A stretch of DNA of 64,000 bases from Cardiocondyla obscurior (taxonomy: Eukaryota; Arthropoda; Insecta; Hymenoptera; Formicidae). The notes beneath the pieces were generated by a model that saw nothing but the letters and a program-made list of their open reading frames with translations, had not been told where the DNA came from and ran no database searches. Positions within the stretch are counted from its first letter, which is position 1. Every line of letters starts with the position of its first letter. The stretch spans positions 5,022,001 through 5,086,000 of the forward strand of contig NC_091869.1 in the NCBI RefSeq assembly GCF_019399895.1, written 5' to 3'. Positions 50,039-62,792 of the stretch are shown piece after piece. The position numbers and the translations under genes were made by a program.

Positions 50039-50483
50039 TACTGTGTACATAACGCACACGCACGTGCGCACGTGCATACATTATAATGAGTATCATAGGA
50101 CTCTTTCGTTTACGCAGTGCCAAGTATTGCGATGCCGCGAATTTACAATCACTCGACGGCAATTAATGAAACGGTACTTAACTCCGTATCCGGGCGAGCT
50201 CTCAATTCCTCGAAAAATTTAAAGTTACCCCCTAAAAAATATGTTTCCCAGCTTCGTAAGTTTATACACGTAGTCTTTGATTATATAAAAAGATAAATAT
50301 ATTTATATACGTGTTATATTTTTTATTTAAACTCTTAGAGAGAAAAAATATACGTTTACCCGTTTGCCTTTAGAAAATGGACCTCCCGGATAAGAGTTAA
50401 TCGGTGGGAATTATCTTTCGCCGTGACATTTCATCTTCGTCGTAAAGGGAGAGCGTTGGAACACCGTTTCTGGTGCCACATTC

Positions 50484-50622
50484 TCGAATCGTGCGAAAAA
50501 AAAAAAAGACAAAAGAAAAAATAAAAAGAGAAATAAATTTCGTATACGAAAGTGATACTGCGCATTCCGTTGATTGACAAAGCGTTGATTTTCGTATACG
50601 AAATTCTCCTCGCACGATTCGA
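50484..50622. repeat. Nested inverted repeat with twin TTTCGTATACGAAA palindromes
   Basis: Outer arms TCGAATCGTGCGA (50484-50496) and TCGCACGATTCGA (50610-50622) are perfect inverses. Inside are two identical 14-bp palindromes TTTCGTATACGAAA at 50538-50551 and 50590-50603, with GTTGATT repeated directly between them. The unit is about 139 bp. No target-site duplication is evident. It could be a degraded MITE or a protein-binding array. Confidence 0.85.
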
Positions 50623-52693
50623 AAATAGAGTCCTCCGCGTTTTTTTAATATTTTTTTTTCTTTTTCGTCGTTTTGTTCCACGGTGAGATTACATCGCTCG
50701 CGTGCGTGTGCGTTCGAAGTGCGAAACAGTCTGTTCGAAAGTTAAAGATAAAAGCGAGAAAGTATTTAGCCGCTTCCCTAATTAAACGTCACTGCCGTCG
50801 TACAACGCTAAGCTAATAACATCTTGTGCAGGAGAGTCGCTTGAGTTAGAGAAAATCTCGAGGGGGTCCTTCGAGTGAACATTTACTACCTTTCGACGTG
50901 AACGACGTGTTTGGTGCATACCCTACACACGCATTATGCATTTATCCTCTTACAAACTGATGGGGAACGCTTGTCCCTCGTGCTTCATCGCGAACGTCCG
51001 CGATACAAGAATACAACGCGACATATCCACTACAGCCTTTTTCTGGTGCGCCAGGCTGACGGTCCTCGGAGGAGAAACGAAAAAGCGGTGTGTGGGACAC
51101 GTGCGCGTGCCAAAACGCATTACGCGCAAACGCACGTGTACGCATTAATCAAGCAAGAACGAAAAACAAAGTTACGTTAAATAGGCACATATATGTATGC
51201 ATGTATGTATATATGTATATTACAATGTATCTTTATTACCTAAAATATATGCACTTCGAAAATATCGTCGAAAGACTTAGAAGGCAGGCAAGGGAGCGAA
51301 ATGACATTTTACGGAGCCAATGACTGGACAGGGTTGCGAACGAAATTATCTAGGGGGGCAAGGGACGCCGACGATTTTACTGAGAAGGTCTCGATGAAAT
51401 AGGTCCGATACAAGTGTGAGCTCTTTCTTTTCTTTTTCTTTTTTTTTTGTCGTCCGATATATATCGCCGGTCGCATAACGCAAAACGAGTGCTTTAACAG
51501 ATGTTAAATTAACAACGGTGATCAGTACCAAAATTAAATTTCGATCGGCTTGTACAATAGGTCGTTTTAGGTGAATTTACACGAAGATCCTGACGGGATA
51601 ATCGCGATAACAACAACATGTGCGACGTGAAACAAAATGACTTATAAACCATCTTGGCCAAATCATTGCTGTATTCGCACATATTCATATTATAGCTCTA
51701 TCTATAGTACATAAAACAATAACACTAAAAATCATTTAATTCGAGTAATTCTATTTTAATTAATATAGTATATATAGTAAATTATTGTATTTAAACGCAC
51801 GCTTACGTCTAGCTGCATACGATTTTCTTGTGATTTCTTCTTTTTTTTTTTTTTTTTCTTTAATAATATATATAATATAATAATATACTATGTCGCATAT
51901 AAAAAACAATTACTTAATATAGAGTACAAGATCGTTCCTTAGTTAAGTTTATAGATTTTTTTTGTTTTTCGCAACTATTTATATAAACGTAAGACGTCAT
52001 CCATCTCTAAAATGAACATGCTTCCGCCGCTCCCAGAATAATTACGAAAATCAAGATACAAAGAGAAAATCTTCGCGCCGATTCGTCAAAAATAATATCA
52101 AGGGAGAAATTTTCTATTCATTAAGATGCATTAAGCACAAAATTAAATAAAACTGTTAACGTATGCGGAAGATTAGTTTGGCTCGTGCAGTGAATTATTT
52201 TTGTTTTTCTTGTTTCTCCAAGCAAACAGAACGCAATATACAAGTGCGTTTTTTTTTATTACCCCTCCGTAACCATCAGTGAATTTCAGCTACATCTAAT
52301 CAGATTGGATGTTTGATTGATTTTCCATTACTTGAATACGCCTTGACACAACTCGCGTTTAAATGCAAATGAATTTGATTACACGTTACCCTCCGGTGTT
52401 CCGCGCGTTACGCGAGCTAGCGCGAGAATCTCGACTGCATGACGATATGAACGACAGCATCACAGAAGTGTTGCTTTCCCATGATCTCTGTTTCTGTCCG
52501 TCACCGGCAACGGTCATTCTCCTATTATGTCGAATCGTCATATTGCACAATGTTTGCGGCTACTAATTCTTGGGTTATTATTGTGGATAACTGAGACATT
52601 CGTCCCGACAGCGCAGCGCGCGTAAATTTCAGGTAACAACGTTTAGCCGCGATAAACATCCGAGTGGATCGCAAACAAAGTTAAATTGACATC

Positions 52694-52726
<33 letters not shown>

Positions 52727-53022
52727 GAAAGAAAAAAAACATAAAAAGGGGAGACAAAAGTAAAAAGATACAGAAAATTATATAAATAGTCACAATAATA
52801 GTCAAAAACGCGACATAGTCGACCACCGGGAACGGGGGATCAGCATCGTCATCTGCCGTTTCTCGTTCTTGGTCGGCGTAGTAGTTATCCAAAGTGACCG
52901 TCCATCCGATTTAAGCTAAAAATTCATGAGGTGTCAGTTTGGCTGGCAGGTCTGAGCGTTCACCTTGTATGTTCGTGTCTGTGGTGTGAGATCAAGCCAA
53001 GGCACCGATAAATCCGGCTGCT

Positions 53023-53660
53023 CTAGCTGAAGAGGCACGCGACATCGCGATGTTGCTGCGTTAACAGAACAATCTGCTCCACGTTCCGCCTCTGCATCCT
53101 ACAAGATTTCTTCTTTCAGTGTTTTTTGCAACCGGTTCGCATGCATATCGGAGAGATACGAATGACATGGTAAATACTATAATGAAATAATGAAACCGTC
53201 GCGTTCGATATTGAAACAATTTTTAAACTGGTGCATAGAGCACTTCCTACCTTTATTTTTCTTTGTATGGAGTTTCCATACCTAGATAAAAAGGAAAATC
53301 CGCGTTATTTTACCTAGAAGAGAGTTCACTCCTTAAACATTTTATTCCACATAAGGAAGAAAGATTTTTGTCTTCTTAAACATTTTATTTTATAAAATTA
53401 TTTCGAGAGATTAATTAAACTAAAATCTCATGAATACCAGAATTATAAAACTTATGTTATTTTTATTCTTCTTCAGACTGGTTCTTAGCGTCAGTCATTC
53501 ATCATGCCTCGTTCTCGGCAAAGGCAAATATGCAAGCGTGTGATTCTCAATAAATCAATTCGAATGATTCTGTGATCTTATTAGTGTGAATACGAACGAA
53601 TGTTACTCACCATATTCGCACTGGTAGAAGAGGCGGTCGTGGTAGCAGAGGTAGGCACCG
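53023..53660 (-). other. Probable RanBPM 3' UTR containing an intron
   Basis: Downstream of the RanBPM stop the minus strand has a strong donor (ATG|GTGAGTAAC, exon end 53611) and an acceptor (CTTGTAG|GATGC, exon start 53098). Joining them extends the RanBPM frame beyond its TGA, without a further stop, to TAG at 53023-53025. Either the 3' UTR is spliced or an alternative C terminus exists. Confidence 0.4.
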
Positions 53661-56600
53661 TCAATATTGGATAATATTATCTACTACTGCAAATCCGCAG
53701 GCCCCTAGGCCATTAGTCGACATCAAGCGAACGAGTTCTCTAGCGTGAGATGTTGCGACTTCCAGTGGTGGCCGACGGGGTAAATTACTAGACTCTGTTA
53801 ATCGTAATAATCACAACGTTGAACTAACGATCGACACTTTAATTTTTTATAATTGTGATATTTGTTATTTTTGGTATAGTGTATGCAACGATAATACGTT
53901 TTCTTACCAAGAATAGCAGAATTTAATCTTGCACAGACTGTTTCTCTTTCTTGAGGATTCAGTTGCCAACCAACTGGTGAATTCCACGGATTGGAATACG
54001 CTAACAAACTGAAAGCGTCCTGCAACATCTTCTTATTGCTCTCGTTTTTTCCATACTGCTGTCGCAGGTGCACTGACTGCGAATACAGCTGTTTTCCAAA
54101 CTCCAGCATTTTCTCGATCGCCTGTTTATTACCACCGCATAACTGCTTCTTATTATTCTTGTTACAAGTTACAGTATCAACGATGTTACTAGTTTGTTGC
54201 TGATTGGCACTGTTGTCGATTTCTGCAAACAACGTTTATCCATTTTACAAAACTATTTTCTATTTAATAAATAAATTTAAGCAGTATATAATTATATTAT
54301 TAGTGAACATAATTAGTGAATATAGTTAGGATATTACATTTACTAAACGATTTATGCAGAACCGCAATTAAAATACACATATTTATTCAACAACGTTATA
54401 TCTATCAATTTAATTATCTCACTTGTTATTTTCTTCCATATATTATTCAATACCTAAGACACTGACACTTAGATGTTTTACCAAGATACTTTATGTTCTA
54501 ATTATTTGTTAATTATTCGAGATATCAATTGTATTGAGATCTCACCCATATCTACATCTTCCCCATTTTGACACTTGTACCCATTCGAGTCCAGATTACC
54601 ATTCTGATACCCATTACTGTTCTTGATACCGTTCACATTGGTGACGCCGCTCTCCTCCATTTCTACATCGTCTTCTATCTGACCGTTGACGAACTGTGGG
54701 CTGGTGCCGTTTATTGTATTATTGATATTCATCTCTTCCACAGTACCGGTTGGGTTTGCGGACTTCACGTACGCTTTGGTCGATTGTATCACACTGGTTT
54801 GATTCGGATTGCCATTCTGGCAAACCTCTGAGTCGCTACCGTTCACCATTTCGACGAATTGGCGACACTTGAGCGCGAATAGCAAGTCCGGATCCCGGTC
54901 AAGAAGACCAGGGTATAACCGATTGGTCGTATCTATCGCTTCGCCGATCCGACCAGACAGTATCAACTTTATGACCCCTGTAAATTTATGAATCTAAATG
55001 TAAGGATACAATTTTAATAATCGATAAACTAGGATTTCGTCATTCTTCAAACTTATTTAATGTTATATATTCGTAACTTTATATGCATTAATTTATTCTT
55101 CTCTTTTGGCGTTTCAGGCTCCTTGCGGAAGCGCGTTAACGAGCAGATACTTACTTTGTCGATTTTTGATGGAGTTGTAATCCTCCTCGAACACCTGACC
55201 CGTGCTGCTGGCGAACGCCTCGGCGCTGTCGAGATACCCATGATGGACGAGATACGTACACACCATTCTGTCGAATTCGTACAGAGCTTCGTTAACTCTC
55301 GAAAGATACACCGAACATTGGTCCGTGGCAAATTCTTTTTTTTTTTTTTTTCTCGCTAACATCCTCGATTTATCCGCGCAAGCATTTTGGGAAGAACTCT
55401 CGCAAATCAAGAAAAATTTTAACGGATAACAATAACAAACGGAAGAAGGAGCAAAAGCAACCACGTAGGGAGTTAGAATCACGCACCCGAGTTCCTGTTT
55501 CGCTTTCTGCTCGTATATGTACCTGTGAAGAATCGCTTGCCACTGCCCCTGGCCGTGGTCTGGCGTGGGATAGTTTATGATCTGTAATCTCGTTCGTACG
55601 CGCAGTTCGTTGATCATGTCCCCAATATCGAAGACAAACGGCAACTGTCCAAAATTTGCGTCAACCACCTCGCCCGGAGTTTGCAGACCGACCGTCGGGA
55701 AGAGATTGGGCTGTGAAAACGAATAACAAGTAGAACGCTTCCTCGAATAGTACAACTAATACAATTCGATGATAAATAAACTAAAATCTGCACTTTTTAA
55801 TTTAAAATAAACTGTGATCAATATATCTAAAGCTTATCTCATTATTGAATTTGTTATTAACTTATCAATAAGGTTGAATAAATAATATACAAATAAAAAA
55901 TTTCTCATGTACACGGAAAAAAAAAGAATTAATAAAAAAGAAGAAACATTAACACGCAATATACAACTCGGATTCATAAAGAATAAATAAATGCGAAAAA
56001 AAGGGAGTTTGCCTGTGTTCCCCGTGAGATCTAGAACCATTGATTTCTTCTTCTTCGATTTTTATAAAGTACCATTTTTTTTCCCCCCTGCCGTTTACAT
56101 TACTGACGCGTTCGGTGGCTTACAGGGAGGTCCGTGAAGGCGATGCCCAAGTGATGGCCATTCTTCGTGTAGAAGGCGGTGTTGTCGACAAGATTTACAC
56201 CGCAGCCGATCACGTCGCCGGTGGTGAAGGTCGGCCCGTAGGGTTGCCCGGTGCCACTTGAGCAGAAACTGTGGCCGTCGTCGCCGTGGTAACCATATGA
56301 ATGCTTGTCCCAACCGGGAAGTCTATTCACGTTGACGCCCGAGGCCGAGAGCCCGATTCCCATGTAACCGTCGCGTCCTTTGCTCACGATTTTCACCTCG
56401 AAGTAGTACAGGCCGCAGGCAGCCGGTATCGAGTGCGTTGTGCGAACACTGGCAGCATCTTTGTGGGTTTTGCCGTAACCTGGAAAAAGAGCACGGCCCC
56501 GACTCTCTTTAAAGGAATCGGTGAATCCGATGACTATAGGTATTCTGTGTTGTACGACAATTTTGGGTTTTGTTTTTTTGTTTTTGCAAAAAGGAGCGTA

Positions 56601-58655
56601 TAACAAATCGAAAGTGGACGTTTAGAAACAAAGATGGACGAGAGATAAAAAGAAAAAAAAAAAAAAAATAGGAGAGGCACGTTCGACGAGTGGGATGTAT
56701 CTGTTGCTTGAGATTAGAACCAAGGCTGTCATGCAGCACGGAGAGGTGCAAGGACGAATACCATGCGTTCATACATATTCCTTCCTGCTTTACTCCTCTA
56801 GCAGTCTGTAGGATAGTCGTCATATTTGATATACTAGGATACACGGAAAAGATTTATCAGATATATCGCAAAAATCGTATCCTCTTACTGTTTTTTTTCT
56901 TTCTTACATAACTTAACACTTATTATTTTATGCGTGTAAGTAATAAAAAAAAAGGTAATAAAATAAGATAATTATAAAATAAACGCGCGGTGCGTCACAT
57001 TTTAAAATAATATTCCAAAATTTAATTAAATGAAATTAAAATGTTAGAAAATATTCAAAATTCTTATTTATAGTATTTCTTCATTTTATAATGTCAAGTA
57101 CTACGTTCTAAACTTTATTTTAACATATATATATATTTTTTAGAAGTTTCGGCTTCTCTAAAAAAAAGAAAAAAAAATTCCATCATATTGAAACAAAATA
57201 ATAAATTTTGTTAAAAAATTTACGACCAGCATAAAAAGGGAAAGGAGTAAAAATGGAATAAAAATGTGAGGTAAAACCGGAAATAAAGCTCCGAAAGTAC
57301 GGAGATGAATCCGAAGATGGATGCGTATTCTTACCCGAGGGAAAAATTCAATACCTCATATGGTTTTCTCAACTTGTAACGCGCTCGCAAGAGCATGTTT
57401 AATCAAATTGGCAGAGCACGTAAGTCGTCCACGTATCAAGATAAAGGTAAGCGAGCACTGTGGTCACCTTCGAGATACGCTATGTGCCTTAGATACGACG
57501 TGAAATATTGATTTCAAGCTGCATACATTAGTGCCACGAGGAAAAGCGGCGTGATCTAAAGAAACGCCAAAGTCGCCGCAAGTGAAATGGTCACGTTCCT
57601 TTTTACACGTCGTAACTCGAAACCCGAGCGATGTATTTCCAGCGCATTACAGTAACACGAAACGGCAGCGATAAACAATATGTACTTTAGGTAGCAACTT
57701 TCGCCTGTGGAAAAATGTTAACATAAGTAGAGAACCCTTCCGTGCACACCTATATAACGAGATATCGCACATTCGTGCACGAAATATTTTCTGAGCATTA
57801 TATGTACATTTTTTTTCTTTTTATAAATTATTAATTGGACTGAATTCTAGGTCTCTGAATACTGTAGCACCCTGTAACATTCAATATCAAGTCTTGCCGT
57901 CTTATCAAGTCTTATACCCTGAGCGAAATAAACGGAGCGAATTAAACGGGAGAGAGAAAAAAAAATTGCTGTAAGGAGTGAAGATTACGAAGCTACAAAT
58001 TGATTTGCAGAAAGACAAGATTTACCTAGTCAGATGTAAGTAGGGCATTGGGTCAATACGCGGCCCACCGATGCAATATTACAAGCTTATCCACGATCTG
58101 TAATCTATGAGTTTCCAAGTGTTAGGCGCATGTCGTCTTTTGTAATACATATCTCTATCCATATCTATTTGATTGCTTATATAGATTTATGAAGCTTCTA
58201 TTAGAGCTTCCTCATCAAAGAATAGAATGTCATTCTTTAAACAAACAACGTTCACGACACAGTGTTATCGTTACGTGGTGTTTAACGTAATATCAGTGTC
58301 GGTGTAGACCGGATTGTTGCTTTGAAATTAGTATCGGATTCGTTTTTAAACGAAGGACGAAGAGAGAGGTATCTGCTCGTGTAAAATACTGGAATTCTTT
58401 TTCGCGTAAATTAACTTGTCATATTATATTTCACGTATAGAATTAAAATATATTGATTGGCTCAGACAAATGCGCACGTGCTAATGAATATAAATTAGTT
58501 TCGAGTACCTAGACATCTGAAGATTAATAGTTGCATATTAAATAATACACGCAATGTGCATAATGTAAAATACTATTTTATTATTGTAAAATATAAAAAA
58601 GTAAAAATCGTAATAACAAGATTGCCCTAAAAATTATTTTATAAACTTAAAAAAA

Positions 58656-58688
<33 letters not shown>

Positions 58689-61600
58689 AATCAAATATGT
58701 TCCAAATTAATTTTTAATCACCGTCGGTTTACTTTGCAAGAGTTCTACATGGAGATATGTATTAGAAAGAAATGGTTGAAATTAATTAACTCTAATACAT
58801 ACTTAATGTTTGTAGAAATGGTCTTTTGGACTCTGTTGGATTTCGTTAAACCAAGACGCATTTATGATCGTCGGTTCGTAAACCTTAGAGAAATTGGAAG
58901 GCGAGAAAGAAAATGCCTAGAATGCAGCGAAGGCCAAGATGAAGTCCAGTCGGCTCGTATTTACGGGATCAAAGAGCTGTACGTGTGCACAAGCGGGGAG
59001 GAGGAGGAAAGACGAGAGTTAATGGCTAACGGTAGATGCACTATTGCGAGTGACGACGGCGGCCTTCCGCTTTCTCAAGGCACTCCCATGCAAGGGAGGC
59101 CATGTGCACTCGTTCGTTGCGTTAAGTATCGCGATTCGTAAACAGATCTACATTCGCGTATCGTGACCGCCAGCCTGGAAAGCACACGACCCACGGATCC
59201 GTGTGATTCTCGGATTCAACTTTTCGCTAATACACAGACAGCCACCACAGATTTTCGTGCAACCATCAGATACCTCGATCCGCCGGTCTGCCGTGGCGCG
59301 GCAAACATTAATTACGGATTTGTCCGTTAATCGACAATGAAACAGTACAGAATCCTATGAGAGAATGCGTGGCAATCAAACGTGATTGAGTCTTGTGATT
59401 TCAGGATTGTTCCTGCACAGGGGAATTGACGACGCTGGCGGACGCTCTTCAGAAATATCCCCGGGTCGCTCACGGTCCGACATGGATTAATTAACAATTT
59501 CGAACGTGCACTTTCATTCTCCGTCAACGAAATGTTCGTCTGGCCGTTGGGTCGTCTACCATCTTTGACGAATAGAAGTGACAACGTAATACGAGTAAAT
59601 AAGTAACCTGTAAAAAAATACATTATTTAACTGTGATACTATATGAGCCAGCTAGAATTACTTTCTAATTAATTTCAGGTGGAGCTCGGCTTAATGGATT
59701 TTCATTCGAAAGCCTTGAAGGGAGAAGAAAGGGGAGGAAGGGAGTGCTGAAATATTTATGTTCCAGGCTGAAATTTTATCCGGACGATCCAAAGGCGCGC
59801 GGTTACGGCTCCGTAGAGCCACGGAGGCAACGATCGAAGTTAAATTAAAGGATTCGCGAGCGACGGATATTATCGACGTGCAGTATGGGCTTGGGGGTCT
59901 CGAGTTATACGCGTGTATTTATGCCTCGTGCCTGCCGCGCATTGTAACATCACCGGCGGTTCATACTTTCCCTTCGTATCGGCCAGAATTTTCATCGCGA
60001 CCGCTTAATCACGCTGCTCGGCGGAGGCTTTTCTTATCTCGCGATCAAATGATATCCCTTGTCGCGAGGAGATCTACACGACAAGATTAATTAATTTCCA
60101 ACGAATTAATTTTCAATTTCGCGCAGGTAACTTTCGTAACGCATCCTCGCCGTGACGTTACATCGACTTTCCACAAAAGAAAAGTAACAAACGAGCCTTA
60201 TCCCGCCGCGTTAAACACGCCCTGATGTTTTAATATATGAAAAAAAAATAATAATAATAATAAAAGAGCAAGCGTCAGGCGTTCTAATTTTCACGTAGCT
60301 GCGTAAATCGACGTTTCTCTCAAACACGAAAGTAACGCGTGACGACGCAAATATTCTCGTTAGCAGAATGAACACGAGGGGCTCCTGGTGCTTAATCAGG
60401 AAAAGTTCTCGCGGGAGAAAGACGAGTACTACTTGAAAAAAAAAAAAGAAAAAAAAAATGAAAGAAAGAAAAAAAAAGAAAAATTATTATTCACACGTTT
60501 ATTCGCGTAATCGAAACTAATGCGATTGCTTATCACTCTCGGTCCCGCTTTCTCCCAACAATCTTTGGATCGAGAGGAAACAATATTTTCGTCCGCTGTG
60601 CTAGCGTGTCACGTTCGTCGGGCGTGAAAGAGACGTACATACGGAGGCAATAGGGCATTTACGTATTAAATGCCTTTTAACTTTTCTTATTCCGTGCGCC
60701 ATGGGTGCCGTCAAGGGAGAGCTAGATAAAGTCTCGCTGCTGTGCACGTTTGCGGGGGCTTTGTGGCGTACACGACGAGGCATCCAGGATGCACGCGAGC
60801 TGTGTGTAACAGGGGGAGCGCAGAGGCGAGGAAAAAAAAAAGAGAAAGAAGCCCCTCGCCCATTTCTGGCATCGTTAACTCTCGGATATGGGAAAAGGAA
60901 CCCGGGAGTTGAAGGGGAGCTCGTGGGATTTGAACGCGCGGACTGGCCTCTTCTAGGCGAGGTGCGTTTTAGATCCTGACTGAAAAGGATCGTTTCCCCG
61001 CGGAGGATTACATATCGCGAGCATCGTACGGCGACGCACCGTTTTCCGCCATTGAGTATCACCGACGATCGGGTTTCTCGCTATCAAGTCGGCTGACGCA
61101 GCAACTTTTGCCCCCGAACCGCGGAAACGATCTTTGTTTATTCGACGTTAAAAAAAAGAAAAAAAAAGAGCTCGATTGGCTTTCTGAAATCTACAACTTC
61201 CATTTTCCACCGATGTAAATGTAAATTAATTCCATTGCTATTCGATTTTTATTGTTTATCTTTCATCAGGTCTGAAAATGTTTGTTCTTCAAATAATTTT
61301 TTTTTTTTTTTTAATAAAAATTGAAAATTTTTTTTTTTATTTTTGTAGCTAAAAAATAAGTCAAGATTGGAATTTATCTAGATCGGTGAAAATTAACGCT
61401 GATTACGTCTTCTTTTTTGTGAATAAAAATTAGTTCGCGAGATAATTATTTTTTTTTTTAATAAGCAATACAATTTTTAATTCTAATTCGAAATATAGAA
61501 CGCCCTGTTGTATATCGACGCGAAGTTTGACGCAGACGGGGGAGACGGGGAAGATCGAAGCGAGGATACGAGCTGAACGACGAGATTCTAGGCGAGGTCG

Positions 61601-62395
61601 AGTCCACGTATCGTTTTCACGTCGACACAGCTGTCATTGACATTGCGCTGCCCGTGTTCTATCTTCGTTCCTCTCTCCACGTACCTCTCTATCCATATCT
61701 TTCTCTCTCTCTCTGGGATTTCTTTTTTTTAACGGACGGCAGAAAGCTGTCGAGCCTTCTCCGAGGAAACGATTGCCAGGCCACGGGGGACGGACGCGAC
61801 GTGGTCCGTCCTCGTCGACGGCGACGACGGCAGCGACGCGCAGAGCCCGACCGCGGGGGGGGCTGGCTGACTGATCAGCTGATTCCTTTGTTTAGGTCGC
61901 TGACACACGGTGAAATAGCGCCCTGCCATTTTCAATCGATCGACCGTGCCTGCCCCCGGGAGAGCAGGCTCGACCGCGGCCACGGGACACGAAATCGCGC
62001 AGGGGGGTGAACGGCGGTCGTCCGGGAGGTGGTAGATGCTCGGCGCCGAGGTGGAGGACGCGCATCACGCGCGCGTGGCCACCGATGCTCTCTCCGCGAA
62101 CGGATCGCGCGTCGTTTCTCACTCTCTCTCTCTTTCTTTCTCGCGTGCGCGGCGGAGGTCGCGCGCGCTGACGGGCTACCCACGTACCTTTGTAGTGAAC
62201 GCGAAGATTGTTTTGCGACAGGCCAATGTAGCTGTACTTGTCCTTGGTACTCCACGAGCGCGGCAACGGCGTCTTCTCCTCGTCCACCATCGGGTAGAGG
62301 AGCTTCAGCCGGTCCACGGGCTGGCTCTGCCCCGAATTCGCCTTCCCAGGCTCCATAACACTCCGTTCATCGCTGGTGGCGGCCATCATTGTCAT
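53661..62395 (-). CDS. RanBPM: RanBPM (RANBP9/RANBP10 homologue), scaffold subunit of the CTLH/GID ubiquitin ligase
   Basis: Scaffold of the CTLH E3 complex and general adaptor at the cytoplasm, nucleus and membrane. Exons: 62188-62395, 56124-56479, 55523-55710, 55155-55267, 54546-54977, 53908-54222 and 53661-53794, giving 581 residues. SPRY domain at about 40-200, with PRSWSTKDKYSYIGLSQNNL and FCSSGTGQPYGPTFTTGDVI. LisH at about 250-288 (MVCTYLVHHGYLDSAEAFAS). CTLH at about 289-336 (LILSGRIGEAIDTTNRLYPG, FVEMVNGSDSEV). An Asn/Gly-rich linker at about 340-450. CRA at about 450-581 (AFSLLAYSNPWNSPVGWQL, ending VVDNIIQY). The start is the first ATG of MTMMAATSDERSVMEPGKAN; the frame stays open upstream, so a longer N terminus is possible. 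It lacks the long Pro/Gln-rich N terminus of vertebrate RANBP9. Confidence 0.96.
56480..62187 (-). other. RanBPM intron 1 (5.7 kb)
   Basis: Separates the first exon from the main SPRY exon. It contains a 28-nt A run near 58659-58686, AAT repeats near 60247-60263 and a CpG-rich promoter-proximal part (about 61.5-62.19 kb). A 135-codon plus-strand frame at 58734-59141 has no recognisable domain and is not called. Confidence 0.55.
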
Positions 62396-62792
62396 CCGCT
62401 GCCCCACTCGCCCCGCTTCTGGCCCGCCGTGGCTCTCCGCGATCTGCGATTCCTGGACGCGAGTCTTGCCCGCTGCGCACGTCGCCACGCGCAACTCTCT
62501 CGCTCCCGACGGCTCGTCTCGCGTGCGCGCCCCCCGTGTCCAGGACCGCACCAGGCACCACCGCGAAGCGAGCGCCGGACGGACAAACGTACCACCTGCT
62601 TGCGCGCGCGGTGCCGACCGATCCGACTCCTGGCGCCTCCGCACGATACTAACAGCATACGGTGCCCTTTGTAAATTTGGTACAGTTTGGTACACGTTTG
62701 TACGCGACAGCAAGACTGATAAATTCTCTTCGCCTTTTCTTGCCGAATCTCTCGTAAGCACTTCTCCAAGATTTCTTATTCGTACAATTAAT
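62396..62792. promoter_or_regulatory. Bidirectional promoter between RanBPM and RTRAF
   Basis: Only 397 bp separate the divergent start codons at 62395 (minus) and 62793 (plus). The interval is GC- and CpG-rich on the RanBPM side and becomes AT-rich near RTRAF. No TATA box is obvious, which fits a housekeeping bidirectional promoter. Confidence 0.6.

Larger units (their letters stand above)
48201..53660. other. Spacer between the G-alpha-o upstream region and the RanBPM stop codon
   Basis: Holds (TA)n tracts at about 49925-50038, the nested inverted repeat at 50484-50622 and poly-T at about 51841-51859. Its right-hand end (52.9-53.66 kb) is the probable RanBPM 3' UTR, apparently with a spliced intron between 53099 and 53610. 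No other coding gene recognised. Confidence 0.5.

Noticed and set aside
52692..52892. 66-codon minus-strand frame with an acidic start and a hydrophobic, membrane-like end
   Set aside because: The first codon is TTG and an in-frame TAA lies just upstream with no ATG between. The hydrophobic part comes from a T-rich low-complexity run on that strand.
58734..59141. 135-codon plus-strand open frame inside RanBPM intron 1
   Set aside because: It has an ATG and is fairly long, but shows no domain or family resemblance and its composition shifts along its length. I could not link it to other exons. It would need RNA support.
60900..60965. tRNA-like T-arm sequence (GTTCAAATCCCAC on the minus strand)
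   Set aside because: The T-stem does not pair and no D arm or acceptor stem could be found at the right distance.
35705..62000. A second, alternative G-alpha-o first coding exon as described in Drosophila
   Set aside because: I looked for another exon ending in the conserved KDIKLLLLG before a donor and saw only the one at 42317-42434. Visual search could miss a divergent copy.
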